The notes under the pieces were generated by a model. That model worked only from the letters and a program-made list of their open reading frames with translations, was not told the DNA's origin and did no database searches. 64,000 nt of DNA, taken from Myxococcota bacterium. GTDB taxonomy: Bacteria > Myxococcota_A > UBA9160 > UBA4427. The stretch covers positions 682,001-746,000 of the forward strand of contig JAWKRT010000001.1 in assembly GCA_041389495.1 (NCBI GenBank), read 5' to 3'. Both the position numbers and the translations under genes were made by a program. Positions 17,379 to 26,536 of this stretch are shown here, piece by piece (position 1 is the stretch's first letter; every line of letters begins with the position of its first letter).

Positions 17379-19277
17379 GTGGACGCGGCCGAGCGCGAGC
17401 ACCGCCGCGCGACGTATGCCTACGCACTCGCGTTCGTCGACGCGCTCGCCGCGCACGGCGTCGAGCGCGTCTGCGTCTCGCCCGGCTCGCGCTCGACGCC
17501 GCTGTGTCTCGCCGTCGGCGCGATCGAGCGCGCGAGCGCGGGCGCGCTGCGCGCGAGCGTGCACCTCGACGAGCGGTCGGCGGGCTTCTTCGCGCTCGGC
17601 GCGGCGAAGGCCACCGGGCGACCGGTCGCGCTCGTGTGCACGTCGGGAACGGCGGCCGCGAACTACCTGCCCGCGGTCGTCGAGGCGCACCACGCGGGCG
17701 TGCCGCTCGTCGTGCTGACGGCCGATCGGCCGCCCGAGCTGCGCGACCGCGGCGCGGGCCAGACGATCGACCAGGTCGGCCTGTACGGCTCGCACGTGCG
17801 CTGGTTCCACGAGGTCGCCGTGCCCGGGCCGGGAGGGCCGCCGCCGCGGCACGCGCGCACGCTCGCGGCGCGCGCGGTCGCCGAGGCGACGCGCCGCCCG
17901 CGCGGGCCCGTGCACGTGAACTGGCCGCTGCGCGAGCCGCTCGAGCCCGAGCGCTCGCCCCTCGACGCGCGCGAGCTCCTCGCCGCCGGGGCGAGTGGCG
18001 CGGGGCCGCGCACGGGCCGCGGGGCGCAGGCGGAATCCGATGGCGGGCCGCGCGGGGACATCGCGGCGACGCGCGCCGCCGTCGCGCTCTCGGCGCGCGC
18101 GTCCGCAGCGGCGCCGGCGTCCATCGAGCTGCTCGCGCGGCTCGCCGCCGAGTGCGCGCGCGGCGTCCTCGCGCTCGGCCCGTCGGACGACGACGTCGCG
18201 CGCGAGGCGGCCGCGCTCGCGGCGGCGAGCGGCTGGCCGCTGCTCGCGGAGCCGACGTCGGGCGCGCGCGCGCGCGTCGAGGGCGGCACCTCCGTCGCGC
18301 ACGCCGACCTCTTCCTGCGCGACGCGGGCTTCGCGCGCGCACACGCGCCCGACGTCGTCGTGCGCATCGGGCGATCGCCGACGAGCAAGCCGCAGCGCCG
18401 CTGGCTCGAGGCGGCGCCGCCGCGCGCACTCGTGCTGGTCGACCCCGACCGCGCGTGGAACGACGCGAGCGCACTCGCGACGCACTGGCTCGACGACGAG
18501 CCGGGCGCGCTCTGCGCCGCCGCCGCCGCGCGGCTCGCGCGCGACGCCCTTCCGCCGCGCGCAGCGGACGGCTTTGCCGCGGACTTCGCGCGCGCCGACG
18601 CCGCGTGCGCGCGCGCGATCGACGACGTCCTCGCGAGCGCGCCGCAGCTCGGATCGCCGGGGGTCGTGCGCGCGATCGCCGATGCGCTCCCCGACGACGC
18701 GTGGCTCTTCGCGTCGAACAGCATGGCCGTGCGCGACGTGGACGCCTACTGGCCGCTCGAACGCGCGCCGCGCCGCGTGCTCGCGTGCCGCGGTGCGAGC
18801 GGCATCGACGGCGTGACGTCGGCGGCGCTCGGCGCGGCGGCCGCGAGCGGGCGGCGCGTCTGCCTGCTCACCGGCGACCTCGCGTTCCTGCACGACGTCG
18901 GCGGGCTCGTCGCGGCGGCCGACCTCGCGCTCGACGCGACGATCGTCGTCGTGAACGACGACGGCGGCGCGATCTTCTCGTACCTGCCGATCGCCGCGCA
19001 CGCAGAGCACGTCGACTTCGACCGCTGGTTCCGCACGCGCCACGGCCGCGATCTCGCGCACGCGTGCGCGCTCGCGGGCGCGCGTCACGCGCGCGTCGAC
19101 TCCGCCGCCGCGCTGCGCGAGCGCCTCGCCGCGAGCTTCGGCGAGCGCGGCGTCTCGGTCGTCGAGGTGGCGGTCGACGCCGCCGCGAACCTCGCGCAGC
19201 ACCGCGCGATCGAGGCCGCCGCGCTGCGCGCGCTCGCGGCCGAGCGCTTCGCGCTCGGCGCTGGGGCGGGCGCGTGA
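17379..19277 (+). CDS. menD: SEPHCHC synthase MenD (ThDP enzyme)
   Basis: 632 residues from GTG 17379, 2 nt after the menF stop. It condenses isochorismate with 2-oxoglutarate using thiamine diphosphate. The N-terminal PYR domain shows VCVSPGSRSTPL, the catalytic Glu region VHLDERSAGFFALG, and CTSGTAAANYLPAVVEAHHA followed by LTADRPPELRD. The C-terminal PP domain has LTGDLAFLHDVGG and the cofactor motif VVVNDDGGAIFSYLP. It is longer than E. coli MenD (556) mainly through an Ala/Gly-rich insertion near residues 200-240 between domains. The stop overlaps the menH GTG. Confidence 0.96.
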   Translation: MDAAEREHRRATYAYALAFVDALAAHGVERVCVSPGSRSTPLCLAVGAIERASAGALRASVHLDERSAGFFALGAAKATGRPVALVCTSGTAAANYLPAVVEAHHAGVPLVVLTADRPPELRDRGAGQTIDQVGLYGSHVRWFHEVAVPGPGGPPPRHARTLAARAVAEATRRPRGPVHVNWPLREPLEPERSPLDARELLAAGASGAGPRTGRGAQAESDGGPRGDIAATRAAVALSARASAAAPASIELLARLAAECARGVLALGPSDDDVAREAAALAAASGWPLLAEPTSGARARVEGGTSVAHADLFLRDAGFARAHAPDVVVRIGRSPTSKPQRRWLEAAPPRALVLVDPDRAWNDASALATHWLDDEPGALCAAAAARLARDALPPRAADGFAADFARADAACARAIDDVLASAPQLGSPGVVRAIADALPDDAWLFASNSMAVRDVDAYWPLERAPRRVLACRGASGIDGVTSAALGAAAASGRRVCLLTGDLAFLHDVGGLVAAADLALDATIVVVNDDGGAIFSYLPIAAHAEHVDFDRWFRTRHGRDLAHACALAGARHARVDSAAALRERLAASFGERGVSVVEVAVDAAANLAQHRAIEAAALRALAAERFALGAGAGA

Positions 19278-20194
19278 GCGGCGCGGGAGGTCGTGCGGCG
19301 CCGGGCGCGGCCTCGTCCGCGCCGGGCGGCGCGGCCGGTGCATCCGTGCTGCACCGCGTCGACGTCGGCGACGGCCTCGCGCTCGCCGTGCACGAACGCG
19401 GCGCGGGCCCGCCCGTCGTCGTGCTGCACGGATTCACGGGCGCGGCCGGCAGCATGCGCGGCGTCTGCGACGCGCTCGCCGCGACGCATCGCGTGCTCGC
19501 GGTCGACCTCGTCGGTCACGGCGCGAGCGACGCGCCGCGCGGCGTCGCTCGCTATGCGATGGACGACTGCGTCGCGCAGCTCGCGCGCGCGTGCGGCGCG
19601 CTCGGCGTCGAGCGCGCGGCGTGGGTCGGCTACTCGATGGGCGGGCGCACCGCGCTCCAGGTCGCCGTCGCGCGGCCCGCGCTCGTCGGGAAGCTCGTGC
19701 TCGTCGGCGCGACGGCGGGCATCGCCGACCCGGCGGCGCGCGCCGAGCGCGTCGCGAGCGACGAAGCGCTCGCCGCGCGCATCGAGGAGCGCGGCGTCGA
19801 GGCCTTCGTCGACGAGTGGATGGCGCTCCCGCTCTTCGCGAGCCAGGCGCGGCTCGGCCGGGCCGCGCTCGCGCAGGCGCGTCGCGAGCGCCTGTGCAAC
19901 GTCGCGCACGGCCTCGCGAACAGCCTGCGCGGGATGGGAGCCGGCGCGCAGCGGCCCGTGCACGACGCGCTCGTGCGCATCGCGTGCCCGGTGTGTCTCG
20001 TGGTCGGCGAGGAGGACGCGAAGTTCCGGGCGATCGCCGAGGCTCTCCTCGCGCGGCTCGGGAGCGCGTCGCGCTCGCGCATCGAGGTCGTTCCCGAGGC
20101 GGGGCACGCCGCGCACCTCGAGAACCCGTCGCACTTCGCGGCGGTCGTCGGGCGCTTCCTCGCCGCGTCGCCGGACGCCGGGGAGGGAGCATGA
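19274..20194 (+). CDS. menH: SHCHC synthase MenH (alpha/beta hydrolase)
   Basis: 306 residues from GTG 19274 (4-nt overlap). It eliminates pyruvate from SEPHCHC. Alpha/beta-hydrolase hallmarks are the oxyanion segment VVLHGFTGAAGSM, nucleophile elbow GYSMGGRTAL, and the C-terminal His in PEAGHAAHLENP; an acidic residue follows VVGEEDAKF. Its MenH role rests on position between menD and menA and on the GFTG and GYSMGGR motifs typical of MenH. About 30 low-complexity residues precede the domain, so translation could begin slightly later. Confidence 0.9.
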   Translation: MSGAGGRAAPGAASSAPGGAAGASVLHRVDVGDGLALAVHERGAGPPVVVLHGFTGAAGSMRGVCDALAATHRVLAVDLVGHGASDAPRGVARYAMDDCVAQLARACGALGVERAAWVGYSMGGRTALQVAVARPALVGKLVLVGATAGIADPAARAERVASDEALAARIEERGVEAFVDEWMALPLFASQARLGRAALAQARRERLCNVAHGLANSLRGMGAGAQRPVHDALVRIACPVCLVVGEEDAKFRAIAEALLARLGSASRSRIEVVPEAGHAAHLENPSHFAAVVGRFLAASPDAGEGA

Positions 20195-21102
20195 GCGATC
20201 CGCATCCGCCGCTGGCGATGGCGCCGTCGCGCGCGCGCGCGTGGTGGCTCGCGGTGCGGCCCCGCACGCTCGCGGTGGCGGTCGGACCGGTCGCCGTCGG
20301 CACCGCGGTCGCGCACGCGGGCGGCGCGCTCCGCGTCGACGCCGCGCTGGCCGCGCTCGCCGGCGCGCTGCTCCTCCAGGTCGGCAGCAACTTCGCGAAC
20401 GACGTGTACGACAGCGAGAAGGGCGCCGACACCGAGCACCGGCTCGGCCCGCCGCGCGCCGTGCAGCTCGGGCTGCTGTCGCCGGCCGAGATGAAGCGCG
20501 GCATGGCGGTCGTCTTCGCGCTCGCCGCCGCCGTCGGGCTCTACCTGGTCGCGATCGCGGGCTGGCCCGTCGTCGCGATCGGCGTCGCGTCGATCGCGAC
20601 GGCCTGGGCCTACACGGGCGGGCCGTATCCGCTCGGCTATCACGGGCTCGGCGACGTCGCCGTGTTCGTCTTCTTCGGGCTCGTCGCGGTCGCGGGAACG
20701 GAGTACGTGCAGTCGCTGCGGCTCTCGGCGGAGGCGCTCGCGGCCGCCGTGCCGGTCGGCCTCCTCGCGACCGCGGTGCTCGTCGTCAACAACCTGCGCG
20801 ACGTCGAGACCGACCGCGTCGCGGGCAAGCGCACGCTCGCCGTGCGGCTCGGCGCGCGCGCGGCGCGGGGCGAGTACGCGGCACTCGTGCTGGCGCCGTA
20901 CGCGCTCCTGCCTTGCTATGCGGTCGCGTTCGGCGAGAGCCTCGCGGTGCTGCTCCCGGTGGTGACGCTGCCGCTCGCGTGGCCGCTCGTGCGCGGCGTC
21001 CTCGGAGGCGCGGTCGGCGCGGCGCTGAACCCGGTGCTCGGCGCGACGGCGCGGCTCGGCCTCGCGTTCTCGCTCGCGTTCGCGCTCGGCTACGCGCTGT
21101 GA
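20191..21102 (+). CDS. menA: 1,4-dihydroxy-2-naphthoate polyprenyltransferase MenA
   Basis: 303 residues; ATG 20191 overlaps the menH stop and has GGGAGGGAG upstream. It is a UbiA-superfamily integral membrane prenyltransferase that joins a polyprenyl chain to DHNA with loss of CO2. The two Asp-rich motifs that bind Mg-diphosphate are NFANDVYDSEKGAD (about residues 69-82) and NNLRDVETDRVAGKRTLAV. Around them are eight to nine hydrophobic helices. Conserved starts are WLAVRPRTL and the tail LGATARLGLAFSLAFALGYAL. It sits in the inner membrane and feeds the methyltransferase MenG. Confidence 0.96.
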   Translation: MSDPHPPLAMAPSRARAWWLAVRPRTLAVAVGPVAVGTAVAHAGGALRVDAALAALAGALLLQVGSNFANDVYDSEKGADTEHRLGPPRAVQLGLLSPAEMKRGMAVVFALAAAVGLYLVAIAGWPVVAIGVASIATAWAYTGGPYPLGYHGLGDVAVFVFFGLVAVAGTEYVQSLRLSAEALAAAVPVGLLATAVLVVNNLRDVETDRVAGKRTLAVRLGARAARGEYAALVLAPYALLPCYAVAFGESLAVLLPVVTLPLAWPLVRGVLGGAVGAALNPVLGATARLGLAFSLAFALGYAL

Positions 21103-22325
21103 GTGGCGGCGCGACGGCCGAGCTCTTCGAGCTCCGCCTGCCGCTTCTCGCTCCGCTCGCGACGGCGCACGGCGCGATCGCCGAGCGGCGCGGCTTCGCC
21201 CTCGCGCTGCGCGGCGACGACGGCGTGTGCGGCGCGGCCGAGGCGCTCCCGCTGCCGGCCTTCGGCGGCGAGTCGCTCGCGGCGTGTCGCGCCGCGCTCG
21301 GAGCCGCGCTCGCGGGGCTCGCCGCGCGCGCCGCGCACCCAGCGGATGCGATGCGTCCCGCGCGCGGAGCCGACGGCGTCGCGCGGCGCGCGGCCGACGG
21401 CGCGCGCGTCGCTCCTCCGCTCGGCACCGCGCCCGTCTCGTCTCCGCTCGACGCTGCGCTCGAGCGAGCGCTCGCGGATGCGCCGGTCGCGCGCGCGGCG
21501 TGCGAGACGGCGCTCCTCGATCTCGCCGCGCGGCGCGCGGGCGCGCCGCTCGCGGCGCGGCTCGGCGCCGTCGCCCCGCGTCTCCCGGCTCGCATTCCCG
21601 TGAACGCGCTCGTCGGCGACGGCGCACCGGAGGAGGCCGCGCGCGCCGCGCGCGCGGCCGTCGACGCGGGCTTCCGCGCCGTGAAGTGCAAGGTCGGCGC
21701 GGCGCCGCTCGCGCGCGACGTCGAGCGGGTGCGCGCGGTGCGCGACGCGGTCGGGTCGGCCGTCGCGGTGCGGCTCGACGCGAACGGCGCATGGGACGAG
21801 CGCGGGGCGGGCGCCGCGCTCGCCGCGCTCGCGCCGTTCGCCATCGAGTGGGTCGAGCAGCCGATCCCGCCCGGCGACGTCGACGCGCTCGCGCGCGTGC
21901 GCGCGGCGTCGCCCGTCGCGATCGCGGCGGACGAGTCGCTCGTCGACGCGCGCGAAGCGGCGCGGGTCGTCGAGTGCGCGGCGGTCGACGCGGTCGTGCT
22001 CAAGCTGCCGCCGCTCGGCGGCCCGCTGCGCGCGCTCGCACTCGCGCGCGCGGCGCGCGCGCGCGGCATGGCCGTCTGCGTCACGTCGTTCCTCGACGGC
22101 TCGCTCGGCGTCCGCGCCGCCGCGCACGCGGCGCTCGCGTGCGCGGAGGACGGCGCGCTCTCGGCCTGCGGGCTCGCGACGTCCGATCGGCTCGCGGCGG
22201 ACTCGTGCGCGCCGCTTCGCGTCGAGAACGGCGCGCTCGTCGTCGACGGCGACGAGCCCGGCCTCGGCGCGCCGCTCCGCGCCGGCGCGCTCGGCGCCCC
22301 GATCGCCGCGGAGCGCGCGGGGTGA
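21099..22325 (+). CDS. menC: o-succinylbenzoate synthase MenC
   Basis: 408 residues from GTG 21099 (4-nt overlap with menA). This enolase-superfamily enzyme dehydrates SHCHC to o-succinylbenzoate. Visible catalytic residues are the general base Lys in AVKCKVG, the metal ligands Asp (RLDANGAW), Glu (IEWVEQPI) and Asp (AADESLVD), and the second Lys in VVLKLPPLGG. A low-complexity insertion (about residues 75-125) lies between the N-terminal capping domain and the barrel, making it longer than typical (about 320-370). The stop overlaps the menE GTG. Confidence 0.95.
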   Translation: MSGGATAELFELRLPLLAPLATAHGAIAERRGFALALRGDDGVCGAAEALPLPAFGGESLAACRAALGAALAGLAARAAHPADAMRPARGADGVARRAADGARVAPPLGTAPVSSPLDAALERALADAPVARAACETALLDLAARRAGAPLAARLGAVAPRLPARIPVNALVGDGAPEEAARAARAAVDAGFRAVKCKVGAAPLARDVERVRAVRDAVGSAVAVRLDANGAWDERGAGAALAALAPFAIEWVEQPIPPGDVDALARVRAASPVAIAADESLVDAREAARVVECAAVDAVVLKLPPLGGPLRALALARAARARGMAVCVTSFLDGSLGVRAAAHAALACAEDGALSACGLATSDRLAADSCAPLRVENGALVVDGDEPGLGAPLRAGALGAPIAAERAG

Positions 22326-23899
22326 CGCGCGCCAGCGGGATCGACGTCGCGCGGCCGTGGCTCGCGCAGCGCGCGCAGGCGAGCCCGCGCGCCGAGGCGC
22401 TCGCGTGGCGCGACCCCGCATCGGGCGCGCTCCGCGCGCTCGACTACGCATCGCTCGCCGAGCGCGCCGACGCGCTCGCGCGACGGTTGCGCGCGCTCGG
22501 CGTCGCGCCCGGCGACGTCGTCGCGATGCTCGTCCCGAGCGCGCCCGTCGTCGCGCCGCTCGTCCACGCCGTGCACGCGTGCGGCGCGGCGGTGCTCGCG
22601 CTCAACGCGCGGCTCCCCGACGCCGAGCTCGCGCGCCAGGCGCGGCGCGCGCGCGCGCGGCTCGTGCTGACGACGCGCGCCGACGCCTCCGCGCGGCCCG
22701 CGCTCGTCGCCGCGTGCCCGCCGGCGGCCGTCGAGCCGGGCGACGACGCCGGCGCGCGCATCGAGTGGCTCGCTTCCGACGTCGCGGGCGGCGCCGACGC
22801 CAGCGCCGCCTCCGGGCCCGGCCCGGCGCCCGCGCGCCTCGCGCCGTGCGACGCGCCGCTCGCCCGGCGCATCGACCCCGAGGCCACGGCCGTCGTGCTC
22901 TTCACGTCGGGCACGACGAGCGCGCCGCGCGGCGTGCGCCTCGCATTCCGCGCGTTCGCGGCGAGCGCGCGCGCGTCGTCGGCGCGGCTCGGGAGCGCGC
23001 CCGGCGACCGCTGGCTCGCGTGCATGCCGCTCTTCCACGTGGGCGGCCTGTCGATCCTCTTCCGCAGCGTCTTCGACGGCACGAGCGCGCTCGTGCACGC
23101 GGGCTTCGACGCGCGGGCCGTCGCGCGCGAGCTCGACGACGACGCGATCACGCAGGCGTCGTTCGTCGCGACGATGCTCGCGCGCGTGCTCGACGAGCGC
23201 GGCGCGCGGCGCGCGCCGGCGCGCCTGCGCAGCGTGCTGCTCGGCGGCGGCCCGTGCCCCGAGCCGCTGCTCGAGCGCGCGGCGGCGCTCGGCTATCCCG
23301 TCGCGCCCACCTACGGGCTCACCGAGGCGTGCTCGCAGGTCGCGACGCGCGCGCCCGGCGATGCGGAGCGCCCGCTCGGCGCGCACCTCGCACCGCTCGA
23401 CGGAACCGAGCTGCGCATCGCCGCGGACGGCGAGATCCTCGTGCGCGGGCCGACGCTCATGACGGGCTATCTCGACGACGCCGCGGCGACGGCGCGCGCG
23501 CTGCGGGACGGCTGGCTCCACACCGGCGACGTCGGCGCGCTCGACGCGCGCGGTCGCCTCGCCGTGCTCGACCGCCGCGACGACCTGATCGTCTCGGGCG
23601 GCGAGAACGTGGCGCCCGCGCGCGTCGAGGCGGTGCTGTGCGCGCACCCGGCCGTCGAGGACGCGGCCGTCGTCGCGCGCGCGGACGCGGAGTTCGGCGC
23701 GCGGCCGTTCGCGTTCGTCGTGCGGCGCGCGGGCGCGGAGCTCGACGCCGACGCGCTGCGCGCCTTCTGTCGCGAGCGGCTCGCGGGCTACGAGGTGCCG
23801 GTCGGCTTCGCGGAGCGCGACGCGCTGCCGCGCACGGCGTCCGGCAAGCTGCGGCGCGGCGAGCTGCGCGCCGAGCTCGCCCGCGCCGAGGCGCGTTAG
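22322..23899 (+). CDS. menE: o-succinylbenzoate-CoA ligase MenE
   Basis: 525 residues from GTG 22322 (4-nt overlap). It adenylates o-succinylbenzoate and transfers it to CoA. ANL-superfamily motifs are the P-loop-like VVLFTSGTTSAPRGV, YGLTEACSQV, the hinge region DRRDDLIVSGGENVAPARVE and the C-terminal catalytic Lys in RTASGKLRRGEL. It ends the operon. Its product goes to MenB, which is not in this window. The stop codon shares bases with the stop of the convergent plsC gene (TTAG), and no terminator is visible between them. Confidence 0.94.
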   Translation: MTRASGIDVARPWLAQRAQASPRAEALAWRDPASGALRALDYASLAERADALARRLRALGVAPGDVVAMLVPSAPVVAPLVHAVHACGAAVLALNARLPDAELARQARRARARLVLTTRADASARPALVAACPPAAVEPGDDAGARIEWLASDVAGGADASAASGPGPAPARLAPCDAPLARRIDPEATAVVLFTSGTTSAPRGVRLAFRAFAASARASSARLGSAPGDRWLACMPLFHVGGLSILFRSVFDGTSALVHAGFDARAVARELDDDAITQASFVATMLARVLDERGARRAPARLRSVLLGGGPCPEPLLERAAALGYPVAPTYGLTEACSQVATRAPGDAERPLGAHLAPLDGTELRIAADGEILVRGPTLMTGYLDDAAATARALRDGWLHTGDVGALDARGRLAVLDRRDDLIVSGGENVAPARVEAVLCAHPAVEDAAVVARADAEFGARPFAFVVRRAGAELDADALRAFCRERLAGYEVPVGFAERDALPRTASGKLRRGELRAELARAEAR

Positions 23900-24687
23900 T
23901 CGGGGGTGGGCGCGGCCGTCGCGGCCGCGGAGGCTTCGCGCCCGCCGCTCCGCCGCTTCGCGCGCTCCTCGAGCGCGACGGCGATGCGGTCGCGCACGCG
24001 CTCGGCGAGCTCCTCGGTCGTGAGCGAGGCGAAGGTCTCGTAGGGGATCGGCTCGAGCACCGTCACGTCGATCGGGTGGCGACCCTGCAGCACGAAGCCG
24101 CGCTTCGGGAGCGCGTCGGCCGTGCCGTGGAGCGCGATCGGCACGATCGGCGACTTCGTGCGCAGCGCGAGCTCGAAGGCGCCGGTCTTGAAGCGGCGCA
24201 TCCGGCCGTCCGGCGACCGCGTGCCTTCCGGGAAGATCATCACGGACGAGCCGCCGCGCAGCGCCTCCTCGCACGCCTTGAACATCTGCACGACGCTCGA
24301 CCGCTCGCCGCGGCGCAGCGGGATGTAGCGGTTGAGGCGCATGTTCCAGCCGATCAGCGGCACGCGGAAGTTCTCGACCTTCGACACCCACTTGAAGTGC
24401 TTGAAGAGCCGGAAGAGCACGAGGATGTCGAGCAGCGAGAGGTGGTTGGCGACGAGGACGGACGGGCGCGCGTCGTCGATGCGGTCGAGCCCCGAGAGCG
24501 TGACGGGCCACGCCGGGTTGAGCCACGTGTAGAGCGAGCCCCAGAAGCACGTGAAGCGGTGGAGCGCGACGAGGCGCCGATCGAACGGCGCCGTCACGAG
24601 CCAGACCAGCACCGCGACGGGGAAGAGCGCGAACGAGCTCGCGACCAGGAAGGCCCAGAAGACGGCGGAGCCGAGGCGCCTCAGCAT
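23896..24687 (-). CDS. plsC: 1-acyl-sn-glycerol-3-phosphate acyltransferase (PlsC family)
   Basis: 263 residues. It acylates lysophosphatidic acid (or a related lysolipid) at the membrane. An N-terminal hydrophobic segment (residues 8-33) anchors it. The four acyltransferase blocks are visible: VANHLSLLDILVLF (catalytic His/Asp), KVENFRVPLIGWNMRLNRYI, MIFPEGTRSPDG and IVPIALHG. It reads in the same direction as the upstream C26 peptidase gene with a 9-bp gap, so it is probably in its operon. Specificity toward phosphatidic acid synthesis is not proven, as the family is broad. Confidence 0.93.
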   Translation of the reverse strand: MLRRLGSAVFWAFLVASSFALFPVAVLVWLVTAPFDRRLVALHRFTCFWGSLYTWLNPAWPVTLSGLDRIDDARPSVLVANHLSLLDILVLFRLFKHFKWVSKVENFRVPLIGWNMRLNRYIPLRRGERSSVVQMFKACEEALRGGSSVMIFPEGTRSPDGRMRRFKTGAFELALRTKSPIVPIALHGTADALPKRGFVLQGRHPIDVTVLEPIPYETFASLTTEELAERVRDRIAVALEERAKRRSGGREASAAATAAPTPD

Positions 24688-24696
24688 GCGCGCAGT

Positions 24697-25452
24697 CTAC
24701 CTCGCGGCCCCGCGCGGGCGGGCGCCGCGCGCGCTCGCGGCCCGCTCCGCCGCGGCGGCCACGAAGGCGCGCAGGAGGGCGCCGTCGGCCTCGCCCGCGA
24801 GGCCTTCGGGATGCCACTGCACGCCGATCGCGAACGGCGCGTCGGGTGCCTCGATCGCCTCGATCAGCCCGTCCGGTGCGTGCGCCGCGACGCGCCATCG
24901 CCCGGGGTCGGCGACGCCCTGGTGGTGCCGGCTCTCGACGCGCGCGGCGTCCGCGCGCGCGGCGCGCGCGAGCCGGCTCGCCGCTTCGATCGCGATCGCG
25001 TGCACGGCCGGCGGTGCGCCGCCGCCGCCGTGCGCGACCTCGCTCGGCGCGTCGACGGGCAGGTGCGCGTGGAGCGCGCCGCCCGCTTCGAGCGCCATGA
25101 GCTGCATGCCGTAGCAGATGCCGAGCGTCGGCATCGCGGCGGCGAGCGAGGCGCGCAGCAGCGCCGCGTCGAACGCGACCTGCTCCGGGTCGGCGAGCTC
25201 GAAGACGCCGTCGGGGTAGTCGGCGCGCGCGCGGGCGGGCGGGAAGTCGTCGCCGCCCGGGAGCAGCAGCGCGTCGACGTGCGCGATGACGTCGGCCGCG
25301 CGCTCGGGTGCGTCGGTGGGGAGCAGCACGGGCGCGCCGCCGCACGCGGCGACGGCGCGTGCGTAGGCGCGGTCGCTGAAGAGCGTCGCGCGGCCGCCGC
25401 GCAGGCGTCCTCGGGCGTCGAGCGAGACCGGGATGCCGACGACGGGGCGCAC
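24697..25452 (-). CDS. gamma-glutamyl-gamma-aminobutyrate hydrolase family protein (peptidase C26)
   Basis: 251 residues from GTG 25450-25452. It is a class I glutamine-amidotransferase-like hydrolase related to PuuD. It begins RPVVGIPVSLDARG and has the DALLLPGGDDFPPARA loop. The nucleophile is in LGICYGMQLMALEAGG, and the substrate loop SRHHQGVADPG and the His-Glu pair VQWHPEG are present. These hydrolyse gamma-glutamyl amides such as gamma-Glu-GABA. No other putrescine-degradation gene is adjacent, so the substrate is open. A TATACT box lies 8 nt before the GTG, indicating a leaderless message. Confidence 0.9.
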   Translation of the reverse strand: MRPVVGIPVSLDARGRLRGGRATLFSDRAYARAVAACGGAPVLLPTDAPERAADVIAHVDALLLPGGDDFPPARARADYPDGVFELADPEQVAFDAALLRASLAAAMPTLGICYGMQLMALEAGGALHAHLPVDAPSEVAHGGGGAPPAVHAIAIEAASRLARAARADAARVESRHHQGVADPGRWRVAAHAPDGLIEAIEAPDAPFAIGVQWHPEGLAGEADGALLRAFVAAAAERAASARGARPRGAAR

Positions 25453-25460
25453 GGCGCGCG

Positions 25461-25466
25461 AGTATA
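25461..25466 (-). promoter_or_regulatory. candidate -10 element (TATACT) for the leaderless C26 peptidase gene
   Basis: On the minus strand TATACT, the best -10 match in the window, is followed by 8 nt of pure GC and then the GTG start. There is no room for a Shine-Dalgarno sequence. Confidence 0.55.
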
Positions 25467-25586
25467 CGGGCGCGGCGAGGTTCAGGGCGCTCGCGCCACC
25501 GCCGATGAGGCCCGGGCCCGGGCGCGCGGCGCGCGTCCGGTCGAGCGCCCGCGCGCGGCGGGCACCTTGGCGGGGGCACGGCGCGA

Positions 25587-26495
25587 GTGGCGGACGGAGC
25601 CGAAGAGCGCGGGGCGGACGAGCGGACGACCGTCGTCGTCGGCTTCTCGCGCCCCACCTCCGAATCGGAGGGCGCGGGCTGCCTCGTCCAGATCTTCGGC
25701 GAGGGACTCGGACGCAAGGTCGCGCTCGAGCCCGGCCGAGCGGTCGTCGGCCGCGACGGCGAGAACGACGTCGTCATCCCGCTCGACTCGATCTCGCGCC
25801 GCCACTGCGCGATCCGCACCGCCGGCGACCGCACCGAGATCGAGGATCTCGGCTCGACCAACGGCACGTTCGTGAACGACCACCGCCTCGCGCCGGGCGC
25901 GCGCGCCGAGCTCCGCACCGGCGACCTCGTCCAGCTCGGCGCGGTGATCTTCAAGTTCCTGTTCGGGAACGACCTCGAGGCGCTCTACCACGAGGAGATC
26001 TACCTGTCGTCGGTGGTCGACGGGCTCACGCAGATCTACAACCGCCGCTACTTCGACGAGCACCTCGACCGCGAGATGGCGCGCGCGCACCGCCACGCGC
26101 GGCCGCTCGCGCTGCTGCTCCTCGACGTCGACCACTTCAAGGAGATCAACGACCGCCACGGCCACCTCGCGGGCGACCACGTGCTCGTCGCGCTCGCGAA
26201 GCGGATCCGCGAGAGCGTGCGCCGCGAGGACTGCTGCGCGCGCTACGGCGGCGAGGAGATCGCGATCGCGAGCCCCGAGACGTCGCTCGCGCAGGCCGTC
26301 GTGTTCGCGGAGAAGCTCCGCGGGTGCGTCGAGGCCTGCGACCTGCGCTTCGACGGGGCGTCGATCCCCGTGACGGTGTCGATCGGCGTCGCGGCGCTGA
26401 CGCCCGACATGGACCATCCGCGCGATCTCGTCGGCGCCGCCGATGCGCGCCTCTACGAGGCCAAGCGCGGCGGTCGCAACCGCGTCTGCAGCTAG
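25587..26495 (+). CDS. FHA-GGDEF diguanylate cyclase
   Basis: 302 residues from GTG 25587. The N-terminal part is an FHA domain (about residues 45-125): VVGRDGENDVVIP, then the phosphothreonine-binding SISRRHCAI and STNGTFVND. The C-terminal part is a GGDEF domain: DGLTQIYNRRYFDEHL, LLLLDVDHFKEINDRHGH, and the active-site loop ARYGGEEIAIA near residue 220. GGEEI is a catalytically competent variant. The allosteric I-site RxxD (RRED) lies five residues before the loop, so product inhibition by c-di-GMP is likely kept. The same architecture occurs in Bdellovibrio DgcB, where FHA recognition controls signalling. Predicted cytoplasmic. Confidence 0.95.
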   Translation: MADGAEERGADERTTVVVGFSRPTSESEGAGCLVQIFGEGLGRKVALEPGRAVVGRDGENDVVIPLDSISRRHCAIRTAGDRTEIEDLGSTNGTFVNDHRLAPGARAELRTGDLVQLGAVIFKFLFGNDLEALYHEEIYLSSVVDGLTQIYNRRYFDEHLDREMARAHRHARPLALLLLDVDHFKEINDRHGHLAGDHVLVALAKRIRESVRREDCCARYGGEEIAIASPETSLAQAVVFAEKLRGCVEACDLRFDGASIPVTVSIGVAALTPDMDHPRDLVGAADARLYEAKRGGRNRVCS

Positions 26496-26536
26496 GCGAG
26501 GCCCGCGCGCCGCTGGCCCGGTGGGGATCGGCGAGG

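Noticed and set aside
24694..24699. TAGACT box 6 nt before plsC as a sixth leaderless promoter
   Set aside because: TAG is the stop codon of the upstream gene on the same strand and the genes are 9 bp apart, so co-transcription explains it equally well.
20786..25954. A 1722-codon minus-strand frame across menA, menC, menE and plsC
   Set aside because: It lies antisense to conserved men genes and shows only base-composition-driven repeats such as ARRRARA.
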